A stretch of DNA of 64,000 nucleotides, taken from the NCBI RefSeq assembly GCF_004342605.1, contig NZ_SLZL01000001.1, positions 310,001 to 374,000 of the forward strand, in the 5' to 3' direction. The stretch comes from Caulobacter sp. BK020. Lineage in GTDB: Bacteria; Pseudomonadota; Alphaproteobacteria; Caulobacterales; Caulobacteraceae. Shown piece after piece: positions 53,315-62,461 of this stretch (its first letter is position 1; each line of letters begins with the position of its first letter). Below the pieces are notes generated by a model. It had not been told where the DNA came from, searched no databases, and worked only from the letters and a program-made list of their open reading frames with translations. A program made the translations under genes and the position numbers.

Positions 53315-55456
53315 ATGCGTAGACTGCTTCTCGCCCTCCTCGCCTCCACGAGCCTCATGACCACCGCCCAAGCCGCCGACCCCGCCCCGCCCGCCAATGT
53401 TGAGCCCCGCACGCCGCTGGCCGAGCTGGGCAAGGACGATCCCTACAAGTGGATGGAAGAGATCGAGGGCGAACGGCCGCTGGCCTGGGCCAAGGCCGAG
53501 AATACGCGCAGCCTGGCGATTCTGCAGGGCGACAGCCGCTATGCCGGGCTCGAGGCCCAGGCCCTGGCCATCCTCAACGCCAAGGACCGGGTGCCTGGCG
53601 TATCGTTCGCCGGCGACGGGTCGCTGCGCAACTTCTGGCAGGACGCCGACCATGTGCGCGGCCTCTGGCGCAGGACCACGCTGGACAGCTACCGCACGGC
53701 CGATCCGCAGTGGGAGACGATCCTCGACATCGACGCCCTGTCCAAGGCCGAGAACGCCAACTGGGTGTTCAAGGGCGCCAACTGCCTTCCGCCCGACGAG
53801 ACCCGCTGCCTGCTGACCCTGTCGAACGGCGGCAAGGACGCGGTGACGATCCGCGAGTTCGACACCACGACCAAGGCGTTCGTGCCCGGCGGCTTCGTGC
53901 TGCCCGAGGGCAAGCAGAACGTCGCCTGGCTGGACAAGGACACCCTGCTGGTGGCCCGCGAATGGGAGCCGGGCCAGATGACCAAGTCCAGCTACCCCTA
54001 TGTGGTCAAGGCGCTGAAGCGCGGCCAGGCCCTGGCGGACGGCAAGGAGGTGTTCCGGGGCGCGCCAGACGATGTCTCGGCTTCGGCCTACACCCTGACC
54101 GACGCCGACGGAAAGGTGGTCGCCGTCCTGGCCAACCGGGCCGTCAGTTTCTTCGAATCCGAGAGCTATCTGCTGACCGACGCCGGTCCGGTGAAGCTGC
54201 CCCTGCCGCTGAAGCATTCGATCCAGGCCTATGTCGCCGGCCAGATGGTGATGTCGCTGGAGCAGGACTGGCCCGAGCGGGGCTTCAAGACCGGAGACCT
54301 GATCAGCTTCGACCTTGCCGCCTTCAAGGCCGATCCGGTCAAGGCGGTGGCGACCCTGGTTCTGCGTCCCACGGCCAAGCAGTCGGTGGAGAGCGTCACC
54401 ACCACCCGCGACAAGCTGGTGGTCGGCCTGCTGGACAATGTGACCGGCGCGGCTCTGGTCTACAGCCATGGTCCCAAGGGCTGGACCAGCCAGAAGCTGG
54501 CCCTGCCGGCCAATTCGACGATCGGCCTGGGCTCGGCCTCGCAGAAGGACGACCGGCTGTTCGTCAGCGTCACCGGCTATCTGACCCCCTCGACCTACTG
54601 GCTGGCCGACGCCGCCTCGCTGAAGCTGGAGCAGGTCAAGGCCTCGCCCGCCCGGTTCGACGCCTCGACCCACGTGGTCGAGCAGTTCGAGGCCACAAGC
54701 CAGGACGGAACCAAGATTCCCTACTTCGTCGTGCGGCCCAAGGGTGTGAAGTACGACGGATCGGCCCCGACCCTGCTCTACGCCTATGGCGGCTTCCAGG
54801 TGTCGATGACCCCGACCTATTCCGGGGTGATGGGCAAGCTTTGGCTGGAGCGCGGCGGGACCTATGTGGTGGCCAACATCCGCGGCGGCGGCGAGTTCGG
54901 CCCCGCCTGGCACGATGCGGCTTTGAAGGCCAACCGCCAGAAGGCCTATGACGACTTCTTCGCCGTTTCTCAGGACCTGATCGACCGCAAGATCACCTCG
55001 CCGCGTCGGTTGGGAATCATGGGCGGCAGCAACGGCGGCCTGCTGATGGGTGTGGCCCTGACCCAGCGGCCGGAACTCTACAACGCCATCGTCGTGCAGG
55101 TGCCGCTGTTCGACATGATCCGCTACAGCCAGATCGGGGCCGGCGCCTCCTGGGTGGGCGAATACGGTGATCCCGCCATTCCGTCCGAACGGGCGGTGAT
55201 CGAGAAGTACGATCCCTATTCCAACCTCAAGGCCGGCCGAAAATATCCCGAGGTGTTCATCGAGACCTCGACCAAGGACGACCGCGTCCACCCGGCCCAC
55301 GCCCGCAAGGCGGCCGCGCGGCTGGAGGAGCTGGGCTATCCGGTGCTCTATTACGAGAACATCGACGGCGGCCACGCGGCCAGCGCCAACCTCGCCGAGA
55401 CCGCCCGTCGCCAAGCGCTGGAATATGTCTACCTGTCGAAGAGGCTGATGGATTGA
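53315..55456 (+). CDS. exported prolyl oligopeptidase family (S9A) peptidase
   Basis: A 713-residue serine peptidase with a signal peptide (MRRLLLALLASTSLMTTAQA), so periplasmic. A seven-bladed beta-propeller (about residues 90-430) precedes an alpha/beta-hydrolase. The nucleophile is in GIMGGSNGGLLMGVALTQRP (GxSxG), the Asp in ETSTKDDRVHPAHARK and the His in NIDGGHAAS. Prolyl oligopeptidases cut short peptides after proline. Divergent from dapF with a 219-base gap. Confidence 0.93.
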   Translation: MRRLLLALLASTSLMTTAQAADPAPPANVEPRTPLAELGKDDPYKWMEEIEGERPLAWAKAENTRSLAILQGDSRYAGLEAQALAILNAKDRVPGVSFAGDGSLRNFWQDADHVRGLWRRTTLDSYRTADPQWETILDIDALSKAENANWVFKGANCLPPDETRCLLTLSNGGKDAVTIREFDTTTKAFVPGGFVLPEGKQNVAWLDKDTLLVAREWEPGQMTKSSYPYVVKALKRGQALADGKEVFRGAPDDVSASAYTLTDADGKVVAVLANRAVSFFESESYLLTDAGPVKLPLPLKHSIQAYVAGQMVMSLEQDWPERGFKTGDLISFDLAAFKADPVKAVATLVLRPTAKQSVESVTTTRDKLVVGLLDNVTGAALVYSHGPKGWTSQKLALPANSTIGLGSASQKDDRLFVSVTGYLTPSTYWLADAASLKLEQVKASPARFDASTHVVEQFEATSQDGTKIPYFVVRPKGVKYDGSAPTLLYAYGGFQVSMTPTYSGVMGKLWLERGGTYVVANIRGGGEFGPAWHDAALKANRQKAYDDFFAVSQDLIDRKITSPRRLGIMGGSNGGLLMGVALTQRPELYNAIVVQVPLFDMIRYSQIGAGASWVGEYGDPAIPSERAVIEKYDPYSNLKAGRKYPEVFIETSTKDDRVHPAHARKAAARLEELGYPVLYYENIDGGHAASANLAETARRQALEYVYLSKRLMD

Positions 55457-55576
55457 CGGGCTTTACGCCCCGACGAACGCCGATCTCCGGGGCGTAAACC
55501 CTCGTTCAATCTATCCGCGTCATGGTGGCGCCGAATATCCGGCCGCACGTTCGGCTCGAGCCGGATCGAGGTTGCC

Positions 55577-56659
55577 TTGAAGATCGACGTCTTCCCCGCC
55601 CTGGAACTGCCCGCGGAGGTCCTCGCGGCCTGGTCGGCCGCCCAGGCCGGCGAGGCGCGTTTCGACAGTCCGTTCCTGTCGCCGTCGTGGGCCCAGGCCG
55701 TGGCCCGAGCGCGCGGTCCCGCCAACAGCACGCGGGTCGCGGTCCAGTCCGACCCGGCCGGGAACCCGGCGGCCTTCCTGGCGGTGCGCAAGCGCGGCTC
55801 GACCGCCATGCCCGCCGGCGCTCCGATGAGCGACTACCAGGCCCTGGTGACCCGCGACGGCTTCCGGGCCGATCCGCGCGCCATGCTCCAGGCCCTGGGC
55901 GTCTCGCGCTACGACTTCTGTCACATGCAGGCGCAGGACCCGGCGTTCCAAGGTCATGCCCGGGGCCACTGCATTTCCTGGGTGATCGAGGTCGCCGACG
56001 GCTACGCCGCCTACGAGGCCGAGCGCAAGGCGGCCGGCGTCGGCGCGCTGAAGGACATCGACAAGAAGCGCCGCAAGGTCGAGCGCGAGGTCGGCCCGAC
56101 CCGGTTCACGGCCCTGTCGGAGTCGCGCTCCGATTTCGAGCGGCTGATCGCCTGGAAACGCGCCCAGCTGGCAGCCACCGGCCAGACCGATCTGTTCAAG
56201 ACCGCCTGGGTCATGCGGTTGATGGACGAGCTGCTGGAGACCCGCGACCCGGCGTTCGGCGGCGGGCTCTACACCCTGCATCTGGGCGACGAGCTGGCGG
56301 CCGTGCACTTCCATTTGCGCGGCGGCGGCACGATCCACGGCTGGATGATCGCCCACGATCCGAAGTTCGAACGCTATTCGCCGGGCCTGCTGCTGTTTCA
56401 GGACATTCTCAAGAGCCTGGATGGCGGCCCCTACAAGCGCCTCGACCTCGGGGCCGGCGACTATCGCTTCAAGCGTGAGCTGTCGAACCGCCAGCAGGGC
56501 GTGATGTTCGGGTTCCTGGGCGCGCCGTCGGTCTCGACCCTGACCCGCACGGCGGTGTACGGCCTGCGCGAAATGGCCGAGGCCCTGCCGCTGGGGCCTA
56601 TGTCGGCCTTGCCGGGCAAGGCGATGCGCCGGCTCGACCTGCTCCGCGGCCTGCGCTGA
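55577..56659 (+). CDS. GNAT acetyltransferase, CelD/BcsL (HfsK-like) family
   Basis: A 360-residue double-GNAT protein of the CelD family. The second half has the segments YTLHLGDELAAVHFHLRGGG and HDPKFERYSPGLLLFQDILK (acetyl-CoA site) typical of the group, and DLGAGDYRFKRELSN is its closing signature. In Caulobacter the family includes HfsK, an N-acetyltransferase that modifies holdfast polysaccharide; whether this is its orthologue cannot be settled here. A TTG start at 55577 is supported by GAGG 5 bases upstream. Confidence 0.8.
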   Translation: MKIDVFPALELPAEVLAAWSAAQAGEARFDSPFLSPSWAQAVARARGPANSTRVAVQSDPAGNPAAFLAVRKRGSTAMPAGAPMSDYQALVTRDGFRADPRAMLQALGVSRYDFCHMQAQDPAFQGHARGHCISWVIEVADGYAAYEAERKAAGVGALKDIDKKRRKVEREVGPTRFTALSESRSDFERLIAWKRAQLAATGQTDLFKTAWVMRLMDELLETRDPAFGGGLYTLHLGDELAAVHFHLRGGGTIHGWMIAHDPKFERYSPGLLLFQDILKSLDGGPYKRLDLGAGDYRFKRELSNRQQGVMFGFLGAPSVSTLTRTAVYGLREMAEALPLGPMSALPGKAMRRLDLLRGLR

Positions 56660-56665
56660 GGGTCG

Positions 56666-56806
56666 TCAGGTCGCGCGGACGATAAGGGCGATCACGCCGG
56701 TCCAAAGGACCAGGTTGATGGCGACGACCAGCATAAACCAGCTAAAGCGGCTGGAACGACCGCTTCGGCGCGCCCGATCAGGCGCGCCAAGGACCACGGG
56801 ATCCAT
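56666..56806 (-). CDS. 46-residue single-pass membrane protein
   Basis: A small gene encoding 46 residues: a basic N-terminal stretch (GAPDRARRSGRSSRF) followed by one hydrophobic helix (residues 24-43, MLVVAINLVLWTGVIALIV). GGGAGGA lies 6 bases ahead of the ATG at 56806, a near-ideal ribosome site. It ends 6 bases from the convergent acetyltransferase gene. No known family; function unknown. Confidence 0.65.
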   Translation of the reverse strand: MDPVVLGAPDRARRSGRSSRFSWFMLVVAINLVLWTGVIALIVRAT

Positions 56807-56998
56807 GACGTTCCTCCCAAGGCTCTCTACCAGAGCTTGAGTGAAATAAGACGCCTGTTCCGACGCGCGCGCAAGCAGGTTTGATGGCCTATCTCGGGCG
56901 GTCGAGAAACGTGACCTTGGAACGGATCTTAGCTAGCGGACATTCGTAGCGTCCGCTTTGGCTTCGCCGAACCGTGACGGCGCACGCGCAAGCGTCCG

Positions 56999-57814
56999 TC
57001 AGTTCAGCCGCAACCGCATCCGCTCGCGCGCCGCGCGGGCGGCGACCGTCGCGCCGCCGTCCAGGACCTGGGCGCGAGACAGGGCCTGCAGGGCGCCAGC
57101 CAGGGCGCCCTGGCCTTCGCGGGCGGCGGCGACGTCCAGCCAGGGGTGGTGGTCGGTGGGGTCGAGCAGGGCGCGGCGCAGGGCCGAGCGCTCGGCCCGG
57201 GCCCAGTCGCGGGCCTGCTGGGCGCGGGCGAAGATGGTGTTCTGCAGGCGGATCAACACGGCGCGGTCCGGGATCGGGCTCATCAGCACGTCCAGCTTGG
57301 CGGCGACGTCGGGCATCAGGCCGGTGCGCAGGGCCCGGCGCGACAGCTCCGACGGCAGCACCACCCGGCCCTCGCTGAACGGGTCGAGCGCCAGAGGCCC
57401 TTCCTCGGTCTCGATGCGCAGCAGGAAGTGGCCCGGGAAGTCGACGCCATGCAGGTCCAGGCCGCAGGCTCGGCCAGCATGCAGGTAGAACACTCCAAGA
57501 GTGACCGGCAGGCCCTTGCGCCGCTCGGCCACGGCGACCACGTCGGCGTTGTCGGGATGGTCGTAGGTGATCAGGTCGCCCGACAGCCGCAGGTCCCCGG
57601 CCATGGTCTCGGCCAGGGCCTCTTCCGGCGACTCGCCCTTCAGCCGCTCGGTCAGCCGATCGATCGAGGTCTTGGCCATGTCGAGCACGGGCGCCAGGTC
57701 GCGGTCGGGATCGTCGTGCACAGCGCAGGCGAGGGCCGCCTCGAACAGCGGGAAGGCCTTGTCCGACCGCTCGCCGGCCTGGGTCAGCAGGGCTTCGGCC
57801 TCTTCGCGCGTCAT
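56999..57814 (-). CDS. SirB1 family transglutaminase-like/TPR protein
   Basis: A 271-residue protein of the SirB1 family. The transglutaminase-like N-terminal domain has GLPVTLGVFYLHAGRACGLD and GVDFPGHFLLRIE; a helical TPR-like region follows (about residues 180-260). Its function is not known. The ATG overlaps the yraN stop (ATGA), so it is the last gene of an rsmI-yraN-sirB1 unit. Confidence 0.87.
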   Translation of the reverse strand: MTREEAEALLTQAGERSDKAFPLFEAALACAVHDDPDRDLAPVLDMAKTSIDRLTERLKGESPEEALAETMAGDLRLSGDLITYDHPDNADVVAVAERRKGLPVTLGVFYLHAGRACGLDLHGVDFPGHFLLRIETEEGPLALDPFSEGRVVLPSELSRRALRTGLMPDVAAKLDVLMSPIPDRAVLIRLQNTIFARAQQARDWARAERSALRRALLDPTDHHPWLDVAAAREGQGALAGALQALSRAQVLDGGATVAARAARERMRLRLN

Positions 57815-58230
57815 TGATCACCCATCCACGCATTGGCGACATGACGCGGACGGCGGCCGGGCGCGAGGGCGATCAGGTCCAGCCGGACCACGGCCCCGCG
57901 CAGGCCGGCGCGATGCGCGGCGACATGGGCTCCGGCGCGGCGCAGGCGGGCCCGCTGCTCGTAGGTCACCGCTTCCAGCGCCGCCTCCAGACTGGTCCTG
58001 CTCTTGACCTCCACAACGGCCAGCACGCCGCCGCGTTGCGCCAGCAGGTCGATCTCGCCCAGCGGCGTGGCCAGGCGGAAGCCGAGGATGCGATAGCCCT
58101 TGGCCATCAGCCACAGGGCGGCGACCACCTCGGCGCGCCGTCCCGACAGCCGCGCGGCGGCGCCCCTCGCCTGTCTCTGGGCCTGTCTCTGGGCCTGGCG
58201 GTCGGGACGGACGGGCCGGACGGCGCTCAT
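57811..58230 (-). CDS. yraN: YraN family protein (UPF0102)
   Basis: A 139-residue predicted nuclease-fold protein. The PD-(D/E)xK-like core is in LGEIDLLAQRGGVLAVVEVK, giving E, D and E-x-K residues. Residues 12-21 contain a short QAQR repeat encoded by a 12-base tandem repeat near the 5' end of the gene. It overlaps rsmI and sirB1. Function unknown, although it neighbours rsmI in most proteobacteria. Confidence 0.9.
   Translation of the reverse strand: MSAVRPVRPDRQAQRQAQRQARGAAARLSGRRAEVVAALWLMAKGYRILGFRLATPLGEIDLLAQRGGVLAVVEVKSRTSLEAALEAVTYEQRARLRRAGAHVAAHRAGLRGAVVRLDLIALAPGRRPRHVANAWMGDQ
58165..58202. repeat. 12-bp tandem repeat within yraN
   Basis: CCTGTCTCTGGG occurs about three times in tandem (roughly 58171-58200), encoding RQAQRQAQRQ on the minus strand. 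A change in copy number would add or remove four residues without a frameshift. Confidence 0.6.
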
Positions 58231-59096
58231 CCGGCCGCCTTCATCGCCAGGGCCTGGCGGTAGAGGTCCTTGCGCGACAGACCCAGGGCCCTGGCCACTT
58301 CCGAAGCGGCCTCGCCCAGCGGCAGGCGGGTCATGGCCTCGCGTAGGGCGGTCTCGGCGTCGGCGGCGCTGGCGACCTCGTCCTGGCCCGGCCCGACCAG
58401 GATGACGATCTCGCCCTTGGGCGCCTCGAACCGCGGGTCAACGGCCAGTTCGTCGAGCGGACCCCGGACGCAGGTCTCGTACAGCTTGGTCAGTTCGCGG
58501 GCCACCGCGCCGGGCCTGGGGCCGAACACGGCGGCCATGTCGGCCAAGCTGTCGGCCACGCGCGAGGCGCCTTCGTAGAAGATCAGGGTGGCGCGGACCT
58601 TGGCCAGCTCCTCGAAGAACGCCTTGCGCGCCACGGTCTTGGTCGGCGGGAAGCCCGCGAACAGGAAGCGGTCGGTGGGCAGGCCGGCCAGGGTCAACGC
58701 CGCCAGGGCCGCCGAGGGGCCGGGGATCGGCACGACCGTGTGGCCGGCGGCGATCGCCGCCTGGGCCAGGCGCAGGCCGGGGTCGGAGACCATCGGCGTG
58801 CCGGCGTCGGAGACCAGGGCGATCCGCTCGCCGGCCTCCAGCCGTTCCAGCAGGCGCGGCGTCTCGCGGTCGGCGACGTGCTCGTCATAGCGCTGCAGCC
58901 GCTTGGCGATGCCGTAGGCGGCCAGCAGCTTGCCCGACACGCGGGTATCCTCGGCTAGCAGGACGTCGCAGCCGGCGAGCACGTCGAGCGCCCGCAGGGT
59001 GATGTCGCGCAGGTTCCCGATCGGCGTCGCCACCAGATAAAGCCCGGGCGCCAGCGGCGCGTCGGACAGGATGGGCGGGGCGGGCTGGCGGCTCAA
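58227..59096 (-). CDS. rsmI: 16S rRNA 2'-O-ribose C1402 methyltransferase RsmI
   Basis: A 289-residue tetrapyrrole-methylase-fold enzyme that methylates C1402 of 16S rRNA. LYLVATPIGNLRDITLRALD, LLAEDTRVSGKLLAAYG and LVSDAGTPMVSDPGLRL are hallmark segments. The C-terminal helix LGEAASEVARALGLSRKDLY is also typical. Overlaps yraN (ATGA). Confidence 0.96.
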   Translation of the reverse strand: MSRQPAPPILSDAPLAPGLYLVATPIGNLRDITLRALDVLAGCDVLLAEDTRVSGKLLAAYGIAKRLQRYDEHVADRETPRLLERLEAGERIALVSDAGTPMVSDPGLRLAQAAIAAGHTVVPIPGPSAALAALTLAGLPTDRFLFAGFPPTKTVARKAFFEELAKVRATLIFYEGASRVADSLADMAAVFGPRPGAVARELTKLYETCVRGPLDELAVDPRFEAPKGEIVILVGPGQDEVASAADAETALREAMTRLPLGEAASEVARALGLSRKDLYRQALAMKAAG

Positions 59097-59166
59097 GGGC
59101 GGACTTTCAACACGGGACTGGCCGACACGAACTGAGCGCCCCGAAGCGGCGCGCGGACAAGGGTTA

Positions 59167-60315
59167 TCAGGTCGCGAGCGTTCCTGTCAGCCGGTCCAGC
59201 ACCAGGCGTCCGGATCGGGTGGCCCGCAGGCGCAGGGGATCATCGGCCAGAAGGCCGGACTCCACCAGAGATTTCACCCTTGGCGTGTCTGGCGACAAGT
59301 CCAGGGCGGCGATCTCGGCGAAGCTGACGCCGTCGTCTATGCGCAGGCCCAGCAGCAGGCGCTCCTCGGCGGCCTCCAGCGGCGTGAGGACTTCGCGCTC
59401 GAAGCCGACGCCGGTCTCGGCCACCGCCTGGATGTAGTCGGCGATCCCGCGCCGGGCCGTGGTGGCCAGCTTTGCGTCGGCCAGGGTCAGGCGGCCGTGG
59501 GCGCCGGGGCCCACGCCGACATAGTCGCAGCCGCGCCAGTAGACGAGGTTGTGGCGCGAGCGGGCCGCCTCGCCCCGAGCGTGGTTGGAGACCTCGTAGG
59601 CGTCGAAGCCCGCCGCCTCCAGCACGCCTTGCGTGGTCTCGAACAGGGCGGCGGCCAGGTCTTCGTCGGGCGTGATCAGCTGGCCCCGGCGGACCGCACG
59701 GTCGAAGGCGGTGCCGGCCTCGATGGTCAGCTGGTAGGGCGAGACGTGCTCGGGGCCCAGGGCCAGCAGCTCGCCGAGCTCGCGGGTCCAGGCCTCGACC
59801 GTCTGGCCGGGGCGGGCGTAGATCAGGTCGGCCGACAGCCGCGGAAAGGCCCGGGCCGCCACGGCGATCGCCCGCCGGGCCGAGCCGGCGTCGTGGTTGC
59901 GGCCCAGCAGGGCCAGGGCCGCGTCGTCCAGGGCCTGGACCCCCAGCGACAGCCGCGCCACCCCCGCCGCCGCCAGGGTGTCGAAGCGGTCGGTCTCGGC
60001 GTCGGTGGGATTGGCCTCGAGGCTGATCTCCAGGTCGTCGGCCGGGGTCCACAGCGCCTTGGCGGCCTCGATCACCCGGGCGACCTGGGCGGGGTCCATC
60101 AGCGAGGGGGTGCCGCCGCCGAAGAAGATCGACAGCAGGGTCCGCGGCCCGGTCAGGGCGCGCTGGGCGGTCAGGTCGGCGACGATGGCGTCGGCCAGGG
60201 CCGCCTGCTCGTCGGTCCTGCCGCGATCCCGCACGACGTTGAAGTCGCAATAGGGGCAGATCCTGGCGCAGTAGGGCCAGTGGACGTAGACGCCGAGAGG
60301 GGGGAGGCCGGTCAC
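59167..60315 (-). CDS. hemW: heme chaperone HemW (radical SAM)
   Basis: A 382-residue radical SAM protein (HemN-like). The cluster motif CARICPYCDF (CX3CX2C) lacks the extra cysteine of true coproporphyrinogen dehydrogenases, so it is HemW, which inserts heme into respiratory enzymes. GGGTPSLM and the HNLVYWRGCDYVGVGPGAHG segment fit. A GTG start at 60315 has AGGAGG 5 bases upstream, better than the TTG at 60330. Confidence 0.93.
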   Translation of the reverse strand: MTGLPPLGVYVHWPYCARICPYCDFNVVRDRGRTDEQAALADAIVADLTAQRALTGPRTLLSIFFGGGTPSLMDPAQVARVIEAAKALWTPADDLEISLEANPTDAETDRFDTLAAAGVARLSLGVQALDDAALALLGRNHDAGSARRAIAVAARAFPRLSADLIYARPGQTVEAWTRELGELLALGPEHVSPYQLTIEAGTAFDRAVRRGQLITPDEDLAAALFETTQGVLEAAGFDAYEVSNHARGEAARSRHNLVYWRGCDYVGVGPGAHGRLTLADAKLATTARRGIADYIQAVAETGVGFEREVLTPLEAAEERLLLGLRIDDGVSFAEIAALDLSPDTPRVKSLVESGLLADDPLRLRATRSGRLVLDRLTGTLAT

Positions 60316-60342
60316 CGCGGCCTCCTGCAACGATGGAAGGGT

Positions 60343-60948
60343 CTACTCAAACAGCGCCGCCTTCAGCTTGGCGAACGCCACGGCCCGATGGCTCATGGCG
60401 TCCTTGGCGGCCGGCTCCAGCTCGCCGAAGGTCTGGTCGAAGCCGGCCGGGATGAAGATCGGGTCGTAGCCGAAGCCGCGGTCGCCGCGCGGCGGGAAGG
60501 TCAGGGTCCCGTGGACCTCGCCCTGCACCACCACCGCCGGCCCGCCGTTTGGCCATGCCACGGCCAGGGCGCAGGTGAACCAGGCGGAACGGTCGTCCGA
60601 GCCGGTCTCCTCCAGTCGCTCGGCGACCTTGTCCATGGCCTGGGCGAAGTCCTTGCCGGGCCCCGCCCAGCGCGCCGAATAGATCCCCGGCGCCCCGTCC
60701 AGGGCCGCAACCGACAGGCCCGAATCATCGGCCAGGGCGATCTGGCCCGACAGGTCGGCGGCGTGGCGGGCCTTGAGCAGGGCGTTGCCGACGAAGGTGG
60801 TCTCGGTCTCGTCCGGCTCGGGCAGGCCCAGGGCCCCGGCCGCCAGCACCTCGAACCGGCCGTCCAGCAGGGCCGCCAGCTCCTTGGCCTTGCCAGGGTT
60901 GTGCGTGGCGGCGACAAGCTTCGTTCCAGCTTCCAGCTTCAGCGTCAT
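60343..60948 (-). CDS. rdgB: XTP/dITP pyrophosphatase (RdgB/HAM1)
   Basis: A 201-residue enzyme that removes non-canonical purine triphosphates. Motifs are LVAATHNPGKAKELAALL, FVGNALLKARHAADLSG, ALADDSGLSVAALDGAPGIY and DRGFGYDPIFIPAG, ending in MSHRAVAFAKLKAAL. ATG 60948 is the natural start; the longer frame covers the divergent GST gene. It lies 27 bases upstream of hemW and is probably its operon partner. Confidence 0.96.
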   Translation of the reverse strand: MTLKLEAGTKLVAATHNPGKAKELAALLDGRFEVLAAGALGLPEPDETETTFVGNALLKARHAADLSGQIALADDSGLSVAALDGAPGIYSARWAGPGKDFAQAMDKVAERLEETGSDDRSAWFTCALAVAWPNGGPAVVVQGEVHGTLTFPPRGDRGFGYDPIFIPAGFDQTFGELEPAAKDAMSHRAVAFAKLKAALFE

Positions 60949-60975
60949 CACGCGACTCCTTTTCGGGACAGGACC

Positions 60976-61566
60976 ATGCAGCTTCTCTACTCCCCCATGT
61001 CGCCCTTCGCCCGCAAGGTTCGCGTGGTCGCTTTCGAGCTGGGCCTGGCCGAACGGCTGGCGCTGACGGTGGCCAGCCCGTTCACCGACGAAAGCGTGCG
61101 GGCAATCAATCCGCTGTCGAAGATCCCGGTGCTGATCCCGGACGACGGCCCGCCGATCTTCGACTCGCCGGTGATCTGCGAATATCTGGAAGCCCTGGCC
61201 GGCCGGTCGCTGACGCCCGCCGCCGGCCCGGACCGCTGGGCCGCCCTGACCGTCCAGGCCATGGCCGACGGCATGGGCGACGCGGCCGTGGCCATCGTCC
61301 GCGAGCGCCTGCGCGAGGGTCCGCACCGCCAGGACCTGTTCGACCGCCAGGGCGCCGTGCTGGTCGCCGCGCTGGACCTGCTGGAGCGCCAGACCCCGCC
61401 CGGCGACCGCTTCGAAATCGGCGAGATCGCGGTCGCCGCCCAGCTGGCCTATCTGGACGGCCGGCAGGTGATGGACTGGCGCCAGGGCCGTCCAACCCTC
61501 GCGGCCTGGTACGAAACCGCCAGCCGCCGCACCTGCATGGTGGCCACGGCGCCACACCTCGCATAA
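60976..61566 (+). CDS. glutathione S-transferase family protein
   Basis: A 196-residue GST-like protein. Residues 1-75 form the thioredoxin-like domain (MQLLYSPMSPFARKVRVVAF, with the SNAIL-type VPVLIPDDGPPIFDSPVIC as glutathione-binding segment) and the rest the helical domain. The likely catalytic Ser lies near residue 9. It is transcribed away from rdgB and separates it from the rph gene with which rdgB is often linked. Confidence 0.87.
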   Translation: MQLLYSPMSPFARKVRVVAFELGLAERLALTVASPFTDESVRAINPLSKIPVLIPDDGPPIFDSPVICEYLEALAGRSLTPAAGPDRWAALTVQAMADGMGDAAVAIVRERLREGPHRQDLFDRQGAVLVAALDLLERQTPPGDRFEIGEIAVAAQLAYLDGRQVMDWRQGRPTLAAWYETASRRTCMVATAPHLA

Positions 61567-61904
61567 TCCGTTCGGTGAGCGCGATCATTGCTAAAGTTTA
61601 ATATCGTTTATCGATAAGCGACATTGGCGGCCGGGAAATCGGCCCCTATCTTCGGAGCCTGGGAGACACGCCATGCCGGCGCGGTCCCGAACCCGACCCG
61701 AAGGCCCGCCATGTCCGCCGCCAGACTGATCCGCATCGTCGACGCCGTCGCCACCCGCATGGCCACGCTGACGCTGATCGCCGGTCTGCCGCTCGCCGCC
61801 GTGACCTTCGCGATCAAGACGTTCTGACCCGGCGTCCAGCCCGCCTTTGACCCGTCCCGATCCGCCGGGGCATGGTCGGCGTTTCTGCGTGAGGGGAAGA
61901 GCGG
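61567..61904. other. intergenic region containing a possible 38-residue gene
   Basis: A 338-base gap between GST and DUF2975. AT-rich sequence around 61590-61620 (AGTTTAATATCGTTTATCGA) probably includes a promoter. A small open frame at 61711-61827 is listed separately. Nothing else was recognised. Confidence 0.5.
61711..61827 (+). CDS. possible 38-residue membrane peptide
   Basis: MSAARLIRIVDAVATRMATL followed by a hydrophobic stretch to KTF: 38 residues with a predicted single helix at about 16-35. GAAGG is 6 bases ahead of the ATG. It precedes DUF2975 in the same direction. It is short, so the call rests on ribosome site and hydrophobic pattern only. Confidence 0.4.
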   Translation: MSAARLIRIVDAVATRMATLTLIAGLPLAAVTFAIKTF

Positions 61905-62438
61905 ATGCGCGCCTTGGGGCCTGGCTCGGTATCGAGCTTCCTGAAGATCATTCTGGACGTGATCTATGTGGGTCTGTGGGTCTGGGTCAGCCTGCTGGCG
62001 ATCTTCACGGTCGCCGTGCTGCTGCTCAGCTTCAATCCCGAGCTGATCACCGCCAAACTGCATATCGGCAGCTCGATCGACGAGTTGATCAGCAAGGGAC
62101 CGCTGTTCGCCGGGGCGCTGGGCGCCTGGGCTTTGCTGTCGGGCGGCTGGATGGTGATCGTCGAGCGCCTGCGCCGGGTGTTCTCCACCCTGACCGCCGG
62201 CGACCCGTTCCATCCTGACAATGTCCGCCGCCTGCGGGTGGTGGGCCTGGTCCTGGCCGCCCTGGAGATCGGCCACTACATCTTCGCCGCCCTGGCCAAG
62301 TGGCTGGCCCCGGACACCAAGATCGTCGACGGCTCGTTCAGCCTGAGCGCCTGGTTCCCGGTCCTGGTGGTGTTCGTTCTGGCCGAGGTCTTCCGCGAGG
62401 GCGCCCGCCTTCGACGGGAGGCCGAACTGACAATCTGA
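61905..62438 (+). CDS. DUF2975 membrane protein
   Basis: A 177-residue membrane protein with four predicted helices (about residues 14-42, 68-90, 108-132 and 146-166) and the DUF2975-typical AGDPFHPDNVRRLRVVGLVL loop. Family members are almost always encoded next to a small XRE regulator, as here (24 bases downstream). The pair has been noted in Gram-positive and Gram-negative bacteria with unknown function. Confidence 0.85.
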   Translation: MRALGPGSVSSFLKIILDVIYVGLWVWVSLLAIFTVAVLLLSFNPELITAKLHIGSSIDELISKGPLFAGALGAWALLSGGWMVIVERLRRVFSTLTAGDPFHPDNVRRLRVVGLVLAALEIGHYIFAALAKWLAPDTKIVDGSFSLSAWFPVLVVFVLAEVFREGARLRREAELTI

Positions 62439-62461
62439 CGACGCGGAGACTTTAGAACCCC

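Noticed and set aside
56937..56957. GCGGAC...GTCCGC hairpin downstream of sirB1 as a terminator.
   Set aside because: Nine-base loop and no T-run on the relevant strand; too weak to list.
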